Assembly: GCA_030645955.1 (NCBI GenBank)
Contig: JAUSMR010000159.1
Span: forward strand, 1-26,897
DNA: 26,897 bases
Reading direction: 5' to 3'
Origin: Gallionella sp.
GTDB lineage: Bacteria; Pseudomonadota; Gammaproteobacteria; Burkholderiales; Gallionellaceae
Positions within the stretch are counted from its first letter, which is position 1, and each line of letters starts with the position of its first letter. Shown piece by piece: positions 15,784-24,131 of this stretch. The notes under the pieces were generated by a model. The model saw only the letters and a program-made list of their open reading frames with translations, searched no databases and was not told where the DNA came from. A program made the translations under genes and the position numbers.

Positions 15784-17106
15784 TTAATTACATTTGGCGC
15801 CGGGGAAGCCTGCCTTGATCCAATCCGCCGGGCTGGTGCCGTCTGGCGGCATCAGGCATTCACCCGCATAGGTCTTGACCTTGGTCACCGAGGCCTTGCC
15901 ATTCTTGGCATCAAACTGGTACTCACCAAAGGAGACGCCCTGAACGGCCTGGTGGCCATTGACCCGGGACATGTTGACGGTGCCACTAGGGGCTTCAAAG
16001 CTGAGTCCTTTCAACCCCTGAACCACCTGATCGGGCGTCGGCATGGTGCCGGGCTTGGCACTCTTTTCAGCAGCGGCCTTCAAGCCAAGAATGGCCTGGA
16101 TCATCTTGTAAGCAGGGTAGGTTGGTGCCTCCTTAAACTCGGCGCTAAAGGCCGGACGAAACCAATCGTTCAGTGCGTTTTTCGGCGCAAAGGCACCGAA
16201 AGGACCGCGACCACCGATGATGGTTCCGTTTGCGACCTGATCCTTGAAAGAGGCCATACCAGTTTCACCAGCGGTCAGAACCACTACTTTTTTGTCAAAA
16301 AGACCCCTGGCGCCACCTTGCAACATCAGCGCCTCCATATCACCCCCCCAAAAACTTGAATGCATCAGATCAGGGTTGCTGACCGAAAGCGCGGAAATCT
16401 CGGCCCCATATTGGCCTTGGCCGAGTTTGGGCCATTGCTCGGACACCACCTTGATCTCTGGCTTGATCCCCTTCAATGCGAGGGCGAAGTCAGCCCATGA
16501 CTCCTGGCCCCAGGCATAGTTTTGCTGGATGCTGGCGACCGTTTTGATATTGGGGCGGGTTTCTGCGACATAGCGCGCGGCAGCGATGTTGTCGACCACC
16601 GCGTCAAGGCCGGTGCGGAACAGATATTTAGGGTTCTTGACCGTCTCGAACACCTTGGAGGTACCGCAATCAAAGAAGATTGTCGGCACCCCCAGTTCCT
16701 CTGCGGCTGGTGCGATGGCCAAGCAATCGCCGGACGAAATGTAGCCAATGACGGCATCCACCTTCTGGCGCTGAACTAGGTTGCGAAACTCCTCAGCCTG
16801 TTTGGTTGCACCACCTGCCTCGTCCAGCACAACTACTTCAATCTCTAGGCCATTGATACCTTTTTTTCCGTAAGGGGCTGGCATCTTGCCGCTGTTCAAT
16901 GCATCCACCGTGAGTTTGGCTGCATTGGCCGCCGGTACACCGAACGGCCCAGCCGCCGCGCCCGACAGGAAGGTGACAATACCGATGCGGTATTTTCCGT
17001 TGTCGGCGGCGCTAGCACAAGTCGCAGCACCGGCCGCCAGAGCAATGGCACCGACGGTGACGGACAGTCGCATGCCGCGCCGAAAAGTTGTAGATTTGGC
17101 TTTCAT
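15784..17106 (-). CDS. ABC importer periplasmic binding protein (Peripla_BP_6)
   Basis: 440 residues. The signal peptide is about 1-33 (ends CASAA), and the mature part opens with the strand YRIGIVTFLSGAAAGPFG typical of Leu/urea/amide-type receptors. Several cysteines (near residues 129, 147, 416 and the penultimate residue) may form disulphides. An AGGAG ribosome binding site precedes the ATG. As the first gene of the importer operon and directly before livH, it is the probable receptor of this transporter. A strong sigma-54 promoter lies about 83 bases upstream. The ligand could be the 4-carbon hydroxy acid made by the lactonase, or the lactone itself; this is inferred from context. Confidence 0.9.
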   Translation of the reverse strand: MKAKSTTFRRGMRLSVTVGAIALAAGAATCASAADNGKYRIGIVTFLSGAAAGPFGVPAANAAKLTVDALNSGKMPAPYGKKGINGLEIEVVVLDEAGGATKQAEEFRNLVQRQKVDAVIGYISSGDCLAIAPAAEELGVPTIFFDCGTSKVFETVKNPKYLFRTGLDAVVDNIAAARYVAETRPNIKTVASIQQNYAWGQESWADFALALKGIKPEIKVVSEQWPKLGQGQYGAEISALSVSNPDLMHSSFWGGDMEALMLQGGARGLFDKKVVVLTAGETGMASFKDQVANGTIIGGRGPFGAFAPKNALNDWFRPAFSAEFKEAPTYPAYKMIQAILGLKAAAEKSAKPGTMPTPDQVVQGLKGLSFEAPSGTVNMSRVNGHQAVQGVSFGEYQFDAKNGKASVTKVKTYAGECLMPPDGTSPADWIKAGFPGAKCN

Positions 17107-17188
17107 GGAAGTCTCCTAGTTGATCTATTTTTAAAGGTGGGGATCGCATGATTCGATCAATGGTCAGGACCCACCTAAGCCATGTACC

Positions 17189-17203
17189 GCAAGGTGTGTG
17201 CCA
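17189..17203 (-). promoter_or_regulatory. Sigma-54 promoter of the importer/catabolic operon
   Basis: The minus strand reads TGGCACACACCTTGC: TGGCAC and TTGC with the required five-base spacer, so the GG (-24) and GC (-12) pairs are exactly spaced. The expected transcript start is near 17177, giving a leader of about 70 bases before the binding-protein ATG at 17106. Palindromes matching an enhancer lie 120-165 bases upstream. An NtrC-type activator is encoded 3.7 kb away in the same cargo. Confidence 0.85.
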
Positions 17204-17270
17204 AGTACTTACGGAAAGCCTGAAATTGTTTGCTGCACAGGGGACGGGCAGGAAGAACGGTGTGGCAGAG

Positions 17271-17287
17271 GACCTGGATATCAGGTC
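17271..17287. repeat. Inverted repeat GACCTG-N5-CAGGTC in the importer promoter region
   Basis: Perfect 6-base arms with a 5-base centre, between the sigma-54 promoter and the two GAGCG-type sites. Its half-site differs from those, so it could bind another regulator or help DNA bending. Its centre is 39 bases from the nearest GAGCG-type palindrome. Confidence 0.4.
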
Positions 17288-17311
17288 AAACCGAAACGCC
17301 AATGGGCGATA

Positions 17312-17324
17312 AGCGCTCAACGCT
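17312..17324. promoter_or_regulatory. Candidate enhancer site 1 (AGCG-N5-CGCT)
   Basis: AGCG-CTCAA-CGCT, a 4-base-arm version of the GAGCG-N5-CGCTC palindrome found also at 17345-17361 and 20749-20763. Its centre is about 129 bases upstream of the -12 element at 17189, within the usual range for NtrC-family activators. Weaker than the neighbouring site. Confidence 0.55.
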
Positions 17325-17344
17325 GGTCAACACCACCTCGAGAT

Positions 17345-17361
17345 TGAGCGCAATCCGCTCA
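17345..17361. promoter_or_regulatory. Candidate enhancer site 2 (TGAGCG-N5-CGCTCA)
   Basis: Perfect 6-base arms around CAATC. The core GAGCG-N5-CGCTC is identical in form to the site at 20749-20763 before the chemoreceptor promoter. Its centre is about 164 bases upstream of the importer -12 element. It is the best candidate for binding by the Fis-type helix-turn-helix of the response regulator at 20803-22176. Confidence 0.7.
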
Positions 17362-17424
17362 CACCTAAGCGAATAGTCACAATGAATAGCACGGAGGATT
17401 GGCTCAGGCTTTTCGGACTGTCGG

Positions 17425-18828
17425 CTAGTTGTTGAGTTTGGCGGGATGGGCGTTGTCAATGTCGCCGCGCGCCCGGTCTCGGCGTGAGCGAATCAGGTCC
17501 GGGGGCGGCTGCAAATCCTCAGCGCGATAGACCATCCAGTGCCCGAGCATGACCTTGGCTGGCGGGAAGGAGCTGTTGGGTAGCACCTCACCGATTGCCT
17601 GGGTTTGCACGATCTGGTGGGTTTGCGCATCAATATGAGAAACGTAGCCTTCTGGATCCTTGGGCAACGCTAACTGCATGCCTTCAAGAGCATGGATCAA
17701 CTGCTCGTTGCCAGCCTTACGGCCGGCAAGTTGCATAGCGCGGCCAATGGCCTTGATTCCAGCGTAGGCCCCTACCGCAGCGTAGGTGGGGAACCGCCCT
17801 TCGAGACGATGAAAATCGTTGACGAACTTGCGGTTGTGCTCGGTGTCGGGCCAATTATTGTGGTGCCGCGCCGACAGGATCAGTCCGCTGGGAACCAGTT
17901 CGCCAAGCGAGACCAATACATCAAAGTTGCCACCGGTATCGAAGTTGGCAAGTTTGGCACTTTTCAGCAAACCTGACGCCAGCGCCTGTTTGAGGAAGGC
18001 AGTGAAATCGCCACCCCACAGCGCAGTCACCACCACATCCGGCTTGGCGGCCAGCAACTCGGCGATATAGTCCGTGTAGTCGGGTTCGTACAAGCGGGGC
18101 CACAGATGAGCAACCATGTCATAGCGAACGCCACCGCTGTCCAGTGCTTGCTCCAGATCGCGCCACGCGATATGCCCGTAGTCATAATCAGGGCCAATGA
18201 AGGCCAGGCGTCGCCACTGGTTCTTTTTTTGCAGATCCGCGAGGTAGCGGGAACCCGCCGCCATCGATGTGTAGGTGTCGCTGGAGACACGGAAGTAATG
18301 GCGATGGAAATCCTCAATGGTCAGGCGGGACGAGGCGTGGTCGGTGCCGATCATGATGACCTTGCGTTCACGAGATACACGACTGACGGCCTGCGCGACG
18401 CCAGAGCTGACAACGCCACAGAGGAATCGGACCTTATCGCGGGCAATGAAGTTCTCGGCAATGCGGGTTGCTACCGACGCCTTGGAACGATCATCCTCCA
18501 CCAGGATACGCAGCCTGGGCATCGTTCCTGGTGGCATTTCGGCCGCCAAGTCGGCAAGGGCTAGCTTCATGCCGGCGATGCTGTCGCGGCCATAAATGGC
18601 GGCCCGGCCGGCGAGGGGAAACATGCAGCCCACCGTGGCATCGGCGCTTGCGGGGGGCGCACCGAATTCAATTCGCGCCTGGCTGGCCAGCGGCCAGAAC
18701 GTTACCAATACGGCAAGAACTAGCCAGCAGCGGCGCCGCACACTAGGCTGCGAAGCGGCCCGCAACGAAGCCCGGCGTGTGGCGGAAACAATTCGTGCAC
18801 ACATTTTGATCTCCGGTAGCTGAGCCAT
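17425..18828 (-). CDS. Periplasmic binding protein (Peripla_BP_6) linked to the chemoreceptor
   Basis: 467 residues from ATG 18828; ATG 18804 (MCARIV) is equally possible, as each has a purine-rich ribosome binding site. A long basic N-terminus leads to a membrane-type segment (about 34-48, LVLAVLVTFWPLASQA) and probable cleavage after SQA. The mature domain is a Leu/amide-type receptor: ATVGCMFPLAGRAAIYGRDSIAGMKLAL, then RRLAFIGPDYDYGHIAW. It follows the chemoreceptor by 26 bases and lacks a neighbouring permease of its own. It may deliver ligand to the chemoreceptor or to the sensor kinase, or serve as a second receptor for the Liv-type permease. Confidence 0.87.
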   Translation of the reverse strand: MAQLPEIKMCARIVSATRRASLRAASQPSVRRRCWLVLAVLVTFWPLASQARIEFGAPPASADATVGCMFPLAGRAAIYGRDSIAGMKLALADLAAEMPPGTMPRLRILVEDDRSKASVATRIAENFIARDKVRFLCGVVSSGVAQAVSRVSRERKVIMIGTDHASSRLTIEDFHRHYFRVSSDTYTSMAAGSRYLADLQKKNQWRRLAFIGPDYDYGHIAWRDLEQALDSGGVRYDMVAHLWPRLYEPDYTDYIAELLAAKPDVVVTALWGGDFTAFLKQALASGLLKSAKLANFDTGGNFDVLVSLGELVPSGLILSARHHNNWPDTEHNRKFVNDFHRLEGRFPTYAAVGAYAGIKAIGRAMQLAGRKAGNEQLIHALEGMQLALPKDPEGYVSHIDAQTHQIVQTQAIGEVLPNSSFPPAKVMLGHWMVYRAEDLQPPPDLIRSRRDRARGDIDNAHPAKLNN

Positions 18829-18854
18829 TGCCGTACCTCATGTAATCGATACAG

Positions 18855-20528
18855 CTATTGTTCACTGCTCTGCGCGACTTGTATAGCCAAAGCAACCCCT
18901 CGGACAGGCTCACGCTCAAGAGGCGGCAACCTGAACACAGCCACAGTGCCGACCAATGCATTCGCCTGGGCGTTCAGGCCGCTGGCCGCTGCGGCCATCT
19001 GCTCCACCAGCGCCGCGTTTTGCTGCGTAGTTTGGTCCATTTGCATGAGCGCTTCGCCGACTTGCGACACACCCGCGCTTTGCTCTGAAGTAGCAGCACT
19101 GATCTCGCTCATTATGTCAGTGACCCGCCGGATGGCGCCGACTATCTCGATCATGGTCATGCCTGCCTGCTCCACCAGAGTATTGCCGTACTCAACCCGC
19201 GCTAGGCTGGCATTGATCAAGGATTTGATTTCCTTGGCCGCGTCTGCAGACCTGCCAGCCAAATTGCGCACTTCACTGGCTACCACGGCAAAACCCCGAC
19301 CCTGCTCACCGGCTCGAGCCGCTTCCACAGCCGCATTGAGCGCCAAGATGTTAGTCTGGAAAGCGATACCGTCAATGACACTATTGATGTCGAAAATCTT
19401 GCGTGAGCTGTCATTTATACCTTTCATGGTTGCTACCACCTGGGCGACCACCTCGCCCCCCTTGATGGCCACGGTGGCGGCATTCATTGCAAGGTGATTG
19501 GCCTGGTGCGCAGCTTCGTCGTTTTGCTTGAGGGCGGCACCCAACTCCTCCATGGCGGCTACGGTTTCTTCCAAGGCGCTGGCCTGTTGTTCGGTGCGAG
19601 CACTAAGATCCTGGTTGCCTTGCGCAATCTCCGCACTGGCGGTGGCCACACCTTCAGCGCTTACACGCACGGCATTGACTGTCTGGCTCAGGCTATCACG
19701 CATGTGTACCATGGCTGCGATCACACTTCGGGTATCACTCGGCCGCACTGCGATGGGTGCGGACAGATCACCCATCGCTACCGTTTGCGCCACTTGACGG
19801 ACTTCATCCGGCTCTGCGCCGAGCGCCCGATTGAGAAACCGGAGCATCGCCAGGCCGAAACCAACTGCCACCATCATGGCAACGGCAAAAACGCAGCCAA
19901 GGATTAGCAGATTGGACTTGACGGCGGCCTGCGCCTTCTCGTACTCCCGCCTGGCCTCTCGAGTTTGCAAGTCCACCAGCTTGCCCATGGCTTGGACGGC
20001 GGGCTTTTGCAACGCTCTGAAATAGTCCATCGCCCCCACGGCCTTGACAAACTGCTCCTCTCGAATGATTTCCATCACAGGCTTGAGTCCTTCCGCGAAA
20101 AAAGAGTCGCGTTTGATCATGAAATCTTTGATCAACGCGTCTTCCTCCGCCGTATGTTGGGTCGCCTGATAGAGCCTCCAGTTTTGATTGATCTTTTCCA
20201 GATTGCCATTGATTTCAGCGATGGCAGCTGCTCCCTGCGCTGAGTCCGCTTGCGCGGCGGCGTCGAGGAGTGTCCCCCGGTTGGCCTCCATACGTTCGCC
20301 AATGCGCCCAAGCAGTGTGGCCGGCACAGTCCGGTCCTCATATACGGTCTGGAGGGCGCTGACGCCTTGCGCGACGACGTACCAACTAGCGCCACCCATG
20401 ACCACCAGAGCCAATGCAAAAAAACCCACCAAAATGTACACACGGGTAGCAACCTGGAGACCGGGGGATCTCAACGAGTGGTCTTTACTTTGTTTTCCAT
20501 TGGGCGTACAGCTGGAAGAAATATGCAT
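18855..20528 (-). CDS. Methyl-accepting chemotaxis protein
   Basis: 557-residue transmembrane chemoreceptor. A first membrane span (about 30-53) leads to a periplasmic domain of four-helix-bundle type (about 54-205), a second span (about 208-230), a HAMP region and a long signalling domain. The conserved hairpin tip IDGIAFQTNILALNAAVEAA is followed by GRGFAVVASEVRNLAGRSADAAKEI. The C-terminus ends in AQSSEQ without an NWETF-like tail. No other chemotaxis genes are in the window, so it must plug into the host's Che system. It sits behind a candidate sigma-54 promoter and leads the binding-protein gene by 26 bases. The ATG at 20528 has no strong ribosome binding site. Confidence 0.93.
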   Translation of the reverse strand: MHISSSCTPNGKQSKDHSLRSPGLQVATRVYILVGFFALALVVMGGASWYVVAQGVSALQTVYEDRTVPATLLGRIGERMEANRGTLLDAAAQADSAQGAAAIAEINGNLEKINQNWRLYQATQHTAEEDALIKDFMIKRDSFFAEGLKPVMEIIREEQFVKAVGAMDYFRALQKPAVQAMGKLVDLQTREARREYEKAQAAVKSNLLILGCVFAVAMMVAVGFGLAMLRFLNRALGAEPDEVRQVAQTVAMGDLSAPIAVRPSDTRSVIAAMVHMRDSLSQTVNAVRVSAEGVATASAEIAQGNQDLSARTEQQASALEETVAAMEELGAALKQNDEAAHQANHLAMNAATVAIKGGEVVAQVVATMKGINDSSRKIFDINSVIDGIAFQTNILALNAAVEAARAGEQGRGFAVVASEVRNLAGRSADAAKEIKSLINASLARVEYGNTLVEQAGMTMIEIVGAIRRVTDIMSEISAATSEQSAGVSQVGEALMQMDQTTQQNAALVEQMAAAASGLNAQANALVGTVAVFRLPPLEREPVRGVALAIQVAQSSEQ

Positions 20529-20632
20529 GCGAAAATTTGACTTTCTGCCGAGATAGAAGAGGTGGGCTCACCCATTGGTGTGCCCAATTCAGTAGCGGCC
20601 GTAATGGTTTGCTGCCCAGCACTGCTGATTTA

Positions 20633-20647
20633 GCAAGGCCTGTACCA
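20633..20647 (-). promoter_or_regulatory. Candidate sigma-54 promoter of the chemoreceptor operon
   Basis: The minus strand reads TGGTACAGGCCTTGC: one mismatch from TGGCAC-N5-TTGC, with the invariant GG and GC pairs at the right spacing and a T after the -12 GC. The expected transcript start is near 20621, about 93 bases before the chemoreceptor ATG. Enhancer-like palindromes are centred about 123 and 144 bases upstream of the -12 element. Confidence 0.68.
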
Positions 20648-20748
20648 AGTACGTTGGAATAGTTCGCCTGTTGCCACAGCTTCCAGTGACAAGAAATTTT
20701 CAGCGTGACAAAGAACGCCCGCCACAAATCGGGAGTGAATCGAAAAAG

Positions 20749-20763
20749 GAGCGAATGCCGCTC
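20749..20763. promoter_or_regulatory. Candidate enhancer site 3 (GAGCG-N5-CGCTC)
   Basis: Perfect 5-base arms around AATGC. Same core palindrome as 17345-17361 at the importer promoter. It lies about 120 bases upstream of the chemoreceptor sigma-54 promoter and just after the response-regulator gene. Confidence 0.7.
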
Positions 20764-20769
20764 AAGCGC

Positions 20770-20784
20770 GAGTGACTTCCGCTC
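20770..20784. promoter_or_regulatory. Candidate enhancer site 4 (GAGTG-N5-CGCTC)
   Basis: A one-base variant of the same palindrome. Its centre is 21 bases from that of site 3, i.e. two helical turns, which would place two activator dimers on the same face of the DNA. Confidence 0.55.
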
Positions 20785-20802
20785 TCACTGATCGAAAACC
20801 GA

Positions 20803-22176
20803 TCACTCAAGTCCGAGACGTTGCAAGCGGCGCTTGAAGGCGTGCCTGGAAATACCCAGACGGTCTGCCGCCAGTCCCTTGTGGCCATCGCATGAGCGCA
20901 GGGCGCTCAGGAGCAGCTCGCGCTCTGTTACCGCCAGCGCAGCACTGATGGAATGCGTCCCTGTGAGCGGCACCGAAATGCTCGGCCCGGTCGCGCCCGT
21001 TAGCTCCCGAACCGCTGCAACGATCTCCGGCGGCAGCTCCGCCAGCCCTATGTCGCGACCAGGGAACAGGATGGTCAGACGCTCGATTAGATTCTTCAGC
21101 TCGCGCACATTGCCGGGCCAGCGGTAGGCCACCAACCGCTCCCGCGCCGCATCGCTTATAGCAATCGGAAGCACGCCTTCCTCGTGCGCATACTGACTGG
21201 CAAAGTGCTCGGCCAAATGCACGACGTCGTCGCCCCGGCTGCGTAGGGCAGGAATTTGCAGGCAAATAACGTTGATGCGGTAGTAGAGGTCTTCGCGGAA
21301 ACGCCCAGCGCTGACTTCGGTCGCCAGATCGCGGTTGGTGGCAGCAACCACGCGCACATCGGCATGCACAGAGTGTGTCGAGCCAATGGCACGGTATTGC
21401 CCGTTCTCAAGGAAATGCAGAAGTTTGGCCTGCAGGGCCAGTGGCATTTCGCCGATTTCGTCGAGAAAAAGAGTACCTTTGTCGGCCAAGGTGACCAGGC
21501 CAACCCGGCGTTGATGGGCTCCGGTGTAGGCACCCTTTTCCGCACCGAATAGTTCCGCCTCGATCAACTGCTCCGGCAGCGAGGCGCAGTTGATCTCAAT
21601 GAACGGCCCAGCGCGGCGCGGACTACCAACGTGGATGGCTTTCGCCACAAGCGCCTTGCCAGTTCCTGACTCACCCAGAACAAGAATGCGGGCGGTACTG
21701 CTGGCTGCCACGCGAGTTACAAGCGCTGCCAGATCGCTCATGACCGGGCTCTCGCCCACCAGCCCTCCATGGCGCAAAGCGGTCCGCCGATGGAAATCAA
21801 TCTCGCTGGCCATGCGACCGCGCTCCAGTGTCGTGCTTATGGTATGCAACAGATCGTCAAGATCGAACGGCTTGGTCAAGTAATCGGCCGCGCCCATTTT
21901 TACTGCCTTGACCGCCGCCCGCGTATCGCCGTGAGCGGAGATCATGATTACCTGGGGCACACTGTTCTCGCGCGGCATCGCCTCCAGCACCTCGAGCCCG
22001 GTCTTGTCCGGCAGCCGCAAATCGAGCAGCACCAGATCCGGCTGTAAATCCGCCACAGCTTGCAGCCCAGCCGCGCCACTAGCCGCACCGTGAACCTTGT
22101 AGCCCTCTTCTTCAAGCGCGTATGTAAGTGAGCTGACGAGGCTGGCCTCGTCGTCAATGATCAGAATGGTCGGCAT
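20803..22176 (-). CDS. NtrC-family sigma-54-dependent response regulator
   Basis: 457 residues in three domains. The receiver has D8, D9, the phosphorylated D52 (LLDLRLPD) and K102. The AAA+ domain has Walker A GESGTGKA (168-175), sigma-54 contact loop GAYTGA (215-220) and Walker [11 protein letters not shown]. The C-terminal Fis-type helix-turn-helix is in the last 40 residues ([26 protein letters not shown]). The loop has tyrosine where GAFTGA is usual, a change seen in some active members, and Walker A ends in A instead of the common E. The gene overlaps the kinase gene by 23 bases, so the two are translationally coupled. Two sigma-54 promoters with shared palindromes in the cargo are its likely targets. 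Confidence 0.94.
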   Translation of the reverse strand: MPTILIIDDEASLVSSLTYALEEEGYKVHGAASGAAGLQAVADLQPDLVLLDLRLPDKTGLEVLEAMPRENSVPQVIMISAHGDTRAAVKAVKMGAADYLTKPFDLDDLLHTISTTLERGRMASEIDFHRRTALRHGGLVGESPVMSDLAALVTRVAASSTARILVLGESGTGKALVAKAIHVGSPRRAGPFIEINCASLPEQLIEAELFGAEKGAYTGAHQRRVGLVTLADKGTLFLDEIGEMPLALQAKLLHFLENGQYRAIGSTHSVHADVRVVAATNRDLATEVSAGRFREDLYYRINVICLQIPALRSRGDDVVHLAEHFASQYAHEEGVLPIAISDAARERLVAYRWPGNVRELKNLIERLTILFPGRDIGLAELPPEIVAAVRELTGATGPSISVPLTGTHSISAALAVTERELLLSALRSCDGHKGLAADRLGISRHAFKRRLQRLGLE

Positions 22177-23854
22177 GGTGAGTGGTTTGGGTCAGAGGAA
22201 ATAAAATCCGTACAACGGTACCGTGTCCGGGCGCGCTGTCAAGGCTCATCACGCCGGCGTTGAGTTCGCACAGCTGACGTGAAATACTGAGTCCGAGGCC
22301 AACGCCTCGAGTCTTAGTGGTGAAGAATGGTTCGCTGACCCGCTCCAAAAGTTCGCCTGGTATACCGCAACCGGTGTCGCTGACTTCGATAACCGCCTGC
22401 CCGTCGACAGCAAATGCGCGCAGCACCACAGCGCCACCGCTCGGCGTCGCATGGACGGCATTGAGGGCCAAATTCAGGAGAATCTGCAGCAGCTGGTCGC
22501 GATCGACCCACAAGGTCAGCTCAGGATTGCCCTGACAGCCAAAATGCAGGCCCCGCTCCTGAGCCTGCGGCTCAATAATGGTGGTGATGCGCCGGAACAG
22601 CTCACGCACCGGCGTCGAACTGGGTTGTGGGAGCCGGGGTCGCCCGAAGTCCAGCAAATCGCTGACCACCCGGGCCAAGCGATCGATCTCCCCGTCCATT
22701 TCGGCCAGTAACTGGGCGCGTTTTGGATCGTGCTCGCGCCGCGCCAACGCTTGGACACTGGTCTTGATGGCGGCCAGCGGATTGCGAATTTCGTGCGCGA
22801 TGCCGGTGGCGAACTCGCCGAGCACCGCCAGTTTTTCAACGCGCACGGCGCGTTCGAGATATTCTTTGAGCTTGCCGGACATGGCGTTGAAGGCGTGCGA
22901 GACCGCCGCAATTTCATCGCTCCCCTGCTCGACGATGCGGTGCTCAAGTTGCCCCGACGAGATCGCTTGCGCGCCGCTCAAGAGCAGACCGATACGCCTG
23001 CGTAGCAGTTGCGCCAAACGGTAGAAGAGAAATACGATCAGCACCGCGCTGACCAGCACCGCAACCAGCAACGCCCGCCGCTCAAGCGCGAAGGCCTTGA
23101 GCAATCCGGTAGATTCGACTTCAAGCATGGGTCGCCAGCCGGGCAAAATTTCGGGGCCGGCGATCAACCGGCCCTGCACGCTAACCGTGTGCCCGACAGT
23201 ATTGATATCGCCGACAGGCGTGCGCAGCAAGGGCTGTAGAGCTCCAACTGCCGCGTTCCCACCGAGTTGTTCGGTGAGCGAGGCCAGGCGCACGTGCAGC
23301 GCAATATAGCCAGTGATCTGATCGGACTGTTTCCCGTGCAGCGGATAGCGTACCAGCAACCAGCCGGAATCACCGTCGGCGGCTGGCTTGGGGCCGACGA
23401 TCTCGGTGTCACCGAGAGTCGTTAGCGGCAATCGAGTGGTTTCGAACCGGCGGTCGGCCCAGTAGGGTGGACCCGACGCAGCCTGGCCCGGCACGACACG
23501 TTGCAAGCGACCGTCGGCATCGAAGAAAAGAATACCGTAGAGGTCTGGCAAATCAGATTCAATTTGCAGCAAGGCAGCCACTTCGCTGTTCGCGCGGCCC
23601 TTATCGGCACCGGCAAACCCCGCAATTCCCGGATAATTCGCCAGCGTTTCGACCTGGTAGCGCCGTGCCTCGACGTAGGCACCAAGTCGGTTTGCTGTAG
23701 CGGTGAGGTGCGTCGAAATCCTCTCGCCAAGCAGTTGTTCGAGCGCGTTACTGGTGAATCGATCGTAGAGCAGCCCGATCGACAGCACAGGCAGCGTAGA
23801 GGCGAGCACCGACAAGATCAGGTAACGTCGAACAACGCTTTTTTCGATGGCCAT
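22154..23854 (-). CDS. Membrane sensor histidine kinase (NtrB/AtoS-like partner of the NtrC-type regulator)
   Basis: 566 residues. Two membrane spans (about 10-30 and 260-280) flank a roughly 230-residue periplasmic sensor, probably of Cache type (YGILFFDADGRLQRV near 106-120). HAMP lies at about 282-330. The dimerisation domain has the phosphorylated H354 (GIAHEIRNPLA), and the ATP-binding domain shows N-, G1- and G2-box features (LLNLALNAV, VSDTGCGIP, TRGVGLGLSI). It should sense the island's substrate, or a loaded binding protein, in the periplasm and phosphorylate the regulator encoded after it. The ribosome binding site is weak. The ligand is unknown. Confidence 0.92.
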   Translation of the reverse strand: MAIEKSVVRRYLILSVLASTLPVLSIGLLYDRFTSNALEQLLGERISTHLTATANRLGAYVEARRYQVETLANYPGIAGFAGADKGRANSEVAALLQIESDLPDLYGILFFDADGRLQRVVPGQAASGPPYWADRRFETTRLPLTTLGDTEIVGPKPAADGDSGWLLVRYPLHGKQSDQITGYIALHVRLASLTEQLGGNAAVGALQPLLRTPVGDINTVGHTVSVQGRLIAGPEILPGWRPMLEVESTGLLKAFALERRALLVAVLVSAVLIVFLFYRLAQLLRRRIGLLLSGAQAISSGQLEHRIVEQGSDEIAAVSHAFNAMSGKLKEYLERAVRVEKLAVLGEFATGIAHEIRNPLAAIKTSVQALARREHDPKRAQLLAEMDGEIDRLARVVSDLLDFGRPRLPQPSSTPVRELFRRITTIIEPQAQERGLHFGCQGNPELTLWVDRDQLLQILLNLALNAVHATPSGGAVVLRAFAVDGQAVIEVSDTGCGIPGELLERVSEPFFTTKTRGVGLGLSISRQLCELNAGVMSLDSAPGHGTVVRILFPLTQTTHHADHSDH

Positions 23855-24131
23855 GGTTTTTATGTTTGAATTCTAGGCAGCCTTGCAGCATATCCCAAGC
23901 AATGCAACGACGTTTTGGCAACCCGGTAGAGTTCCTGTGGGCCGTCCATATCGTCACTCGTGCACCGGAATCGATTGGGACTGATGCGCATAAGGCGCAC
24001 AGTTGTGAGTGGACCAAAAGCACGGTCCGCAATGGTACAAAATATGCACCGGCAGGTAACGAACGGGGTAAATTTTTGTTGGCATGGCAATATTGATGGG
24101 CCATGCCCTGAGTCTTTCGTCGAGCCTTCAC
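23855..24131. other. Junction between relaxase gene and cargo
   Basis: 277 bases with no convincing gene; short open frames on both strands lack protein-like features. It must carry the promoter of the two-component genes, but no clear sigma-70 or sigma-54 match stands out. A small inverted repeat, TGCGC-ATAAG-GCGCA, lies at 23985-23999. This is the right-hand border of the cargo. I found no insertion-sequence remnant or repeat shared with the border near 1.6-2.0 kb. Confidence 0.6.

Larger units (their letters stand above)
17107..17424. other. Intergenic control region of the importer operon
   Basis: 318 bases between the second binding-protein gene and the importer operon. It holds a ribosome binding site, a sigma-54 promoter (17189-17203) and three inverted repeats (17271-17287, 17312-17324, 17345-17361). 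No gene or clear terminator for the upstream operon is visible, so read-through from the chemoreceptor operon is possible. Confidence 0.75.
20529..20802. other. Intergenic control region of the chemoreceptor operon
   Basis: 274 bases between the regulator gene and the chemoreceptor gene. It holds a candidate sigma-54 promoter (20633-20647) and two enhancer-like palindromes (20749-20763, 20770-20784). A small hairpin, TGATCG-AAAAC-CGATCA (20789-20805), overlaps the regulator stop codon. I see no gene in it. Confidence 0.7.

Noticed and set aside
20789..20805. Rho-independent terminator after the response regulator
   Set aside because: The stem is only six pairs (TGATCG/CGATCA) and is not followed by a T-tract on the transcribed strand.
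23855..24131. Sigma-54 promoter before the two-component genes
   Set aside because: TTGGCA-like stretches near 23914 lack a correctly spaced TTGC partner on either strand, and no GAGCG-type palindrome is present, so autoregulation by this route is not supported.
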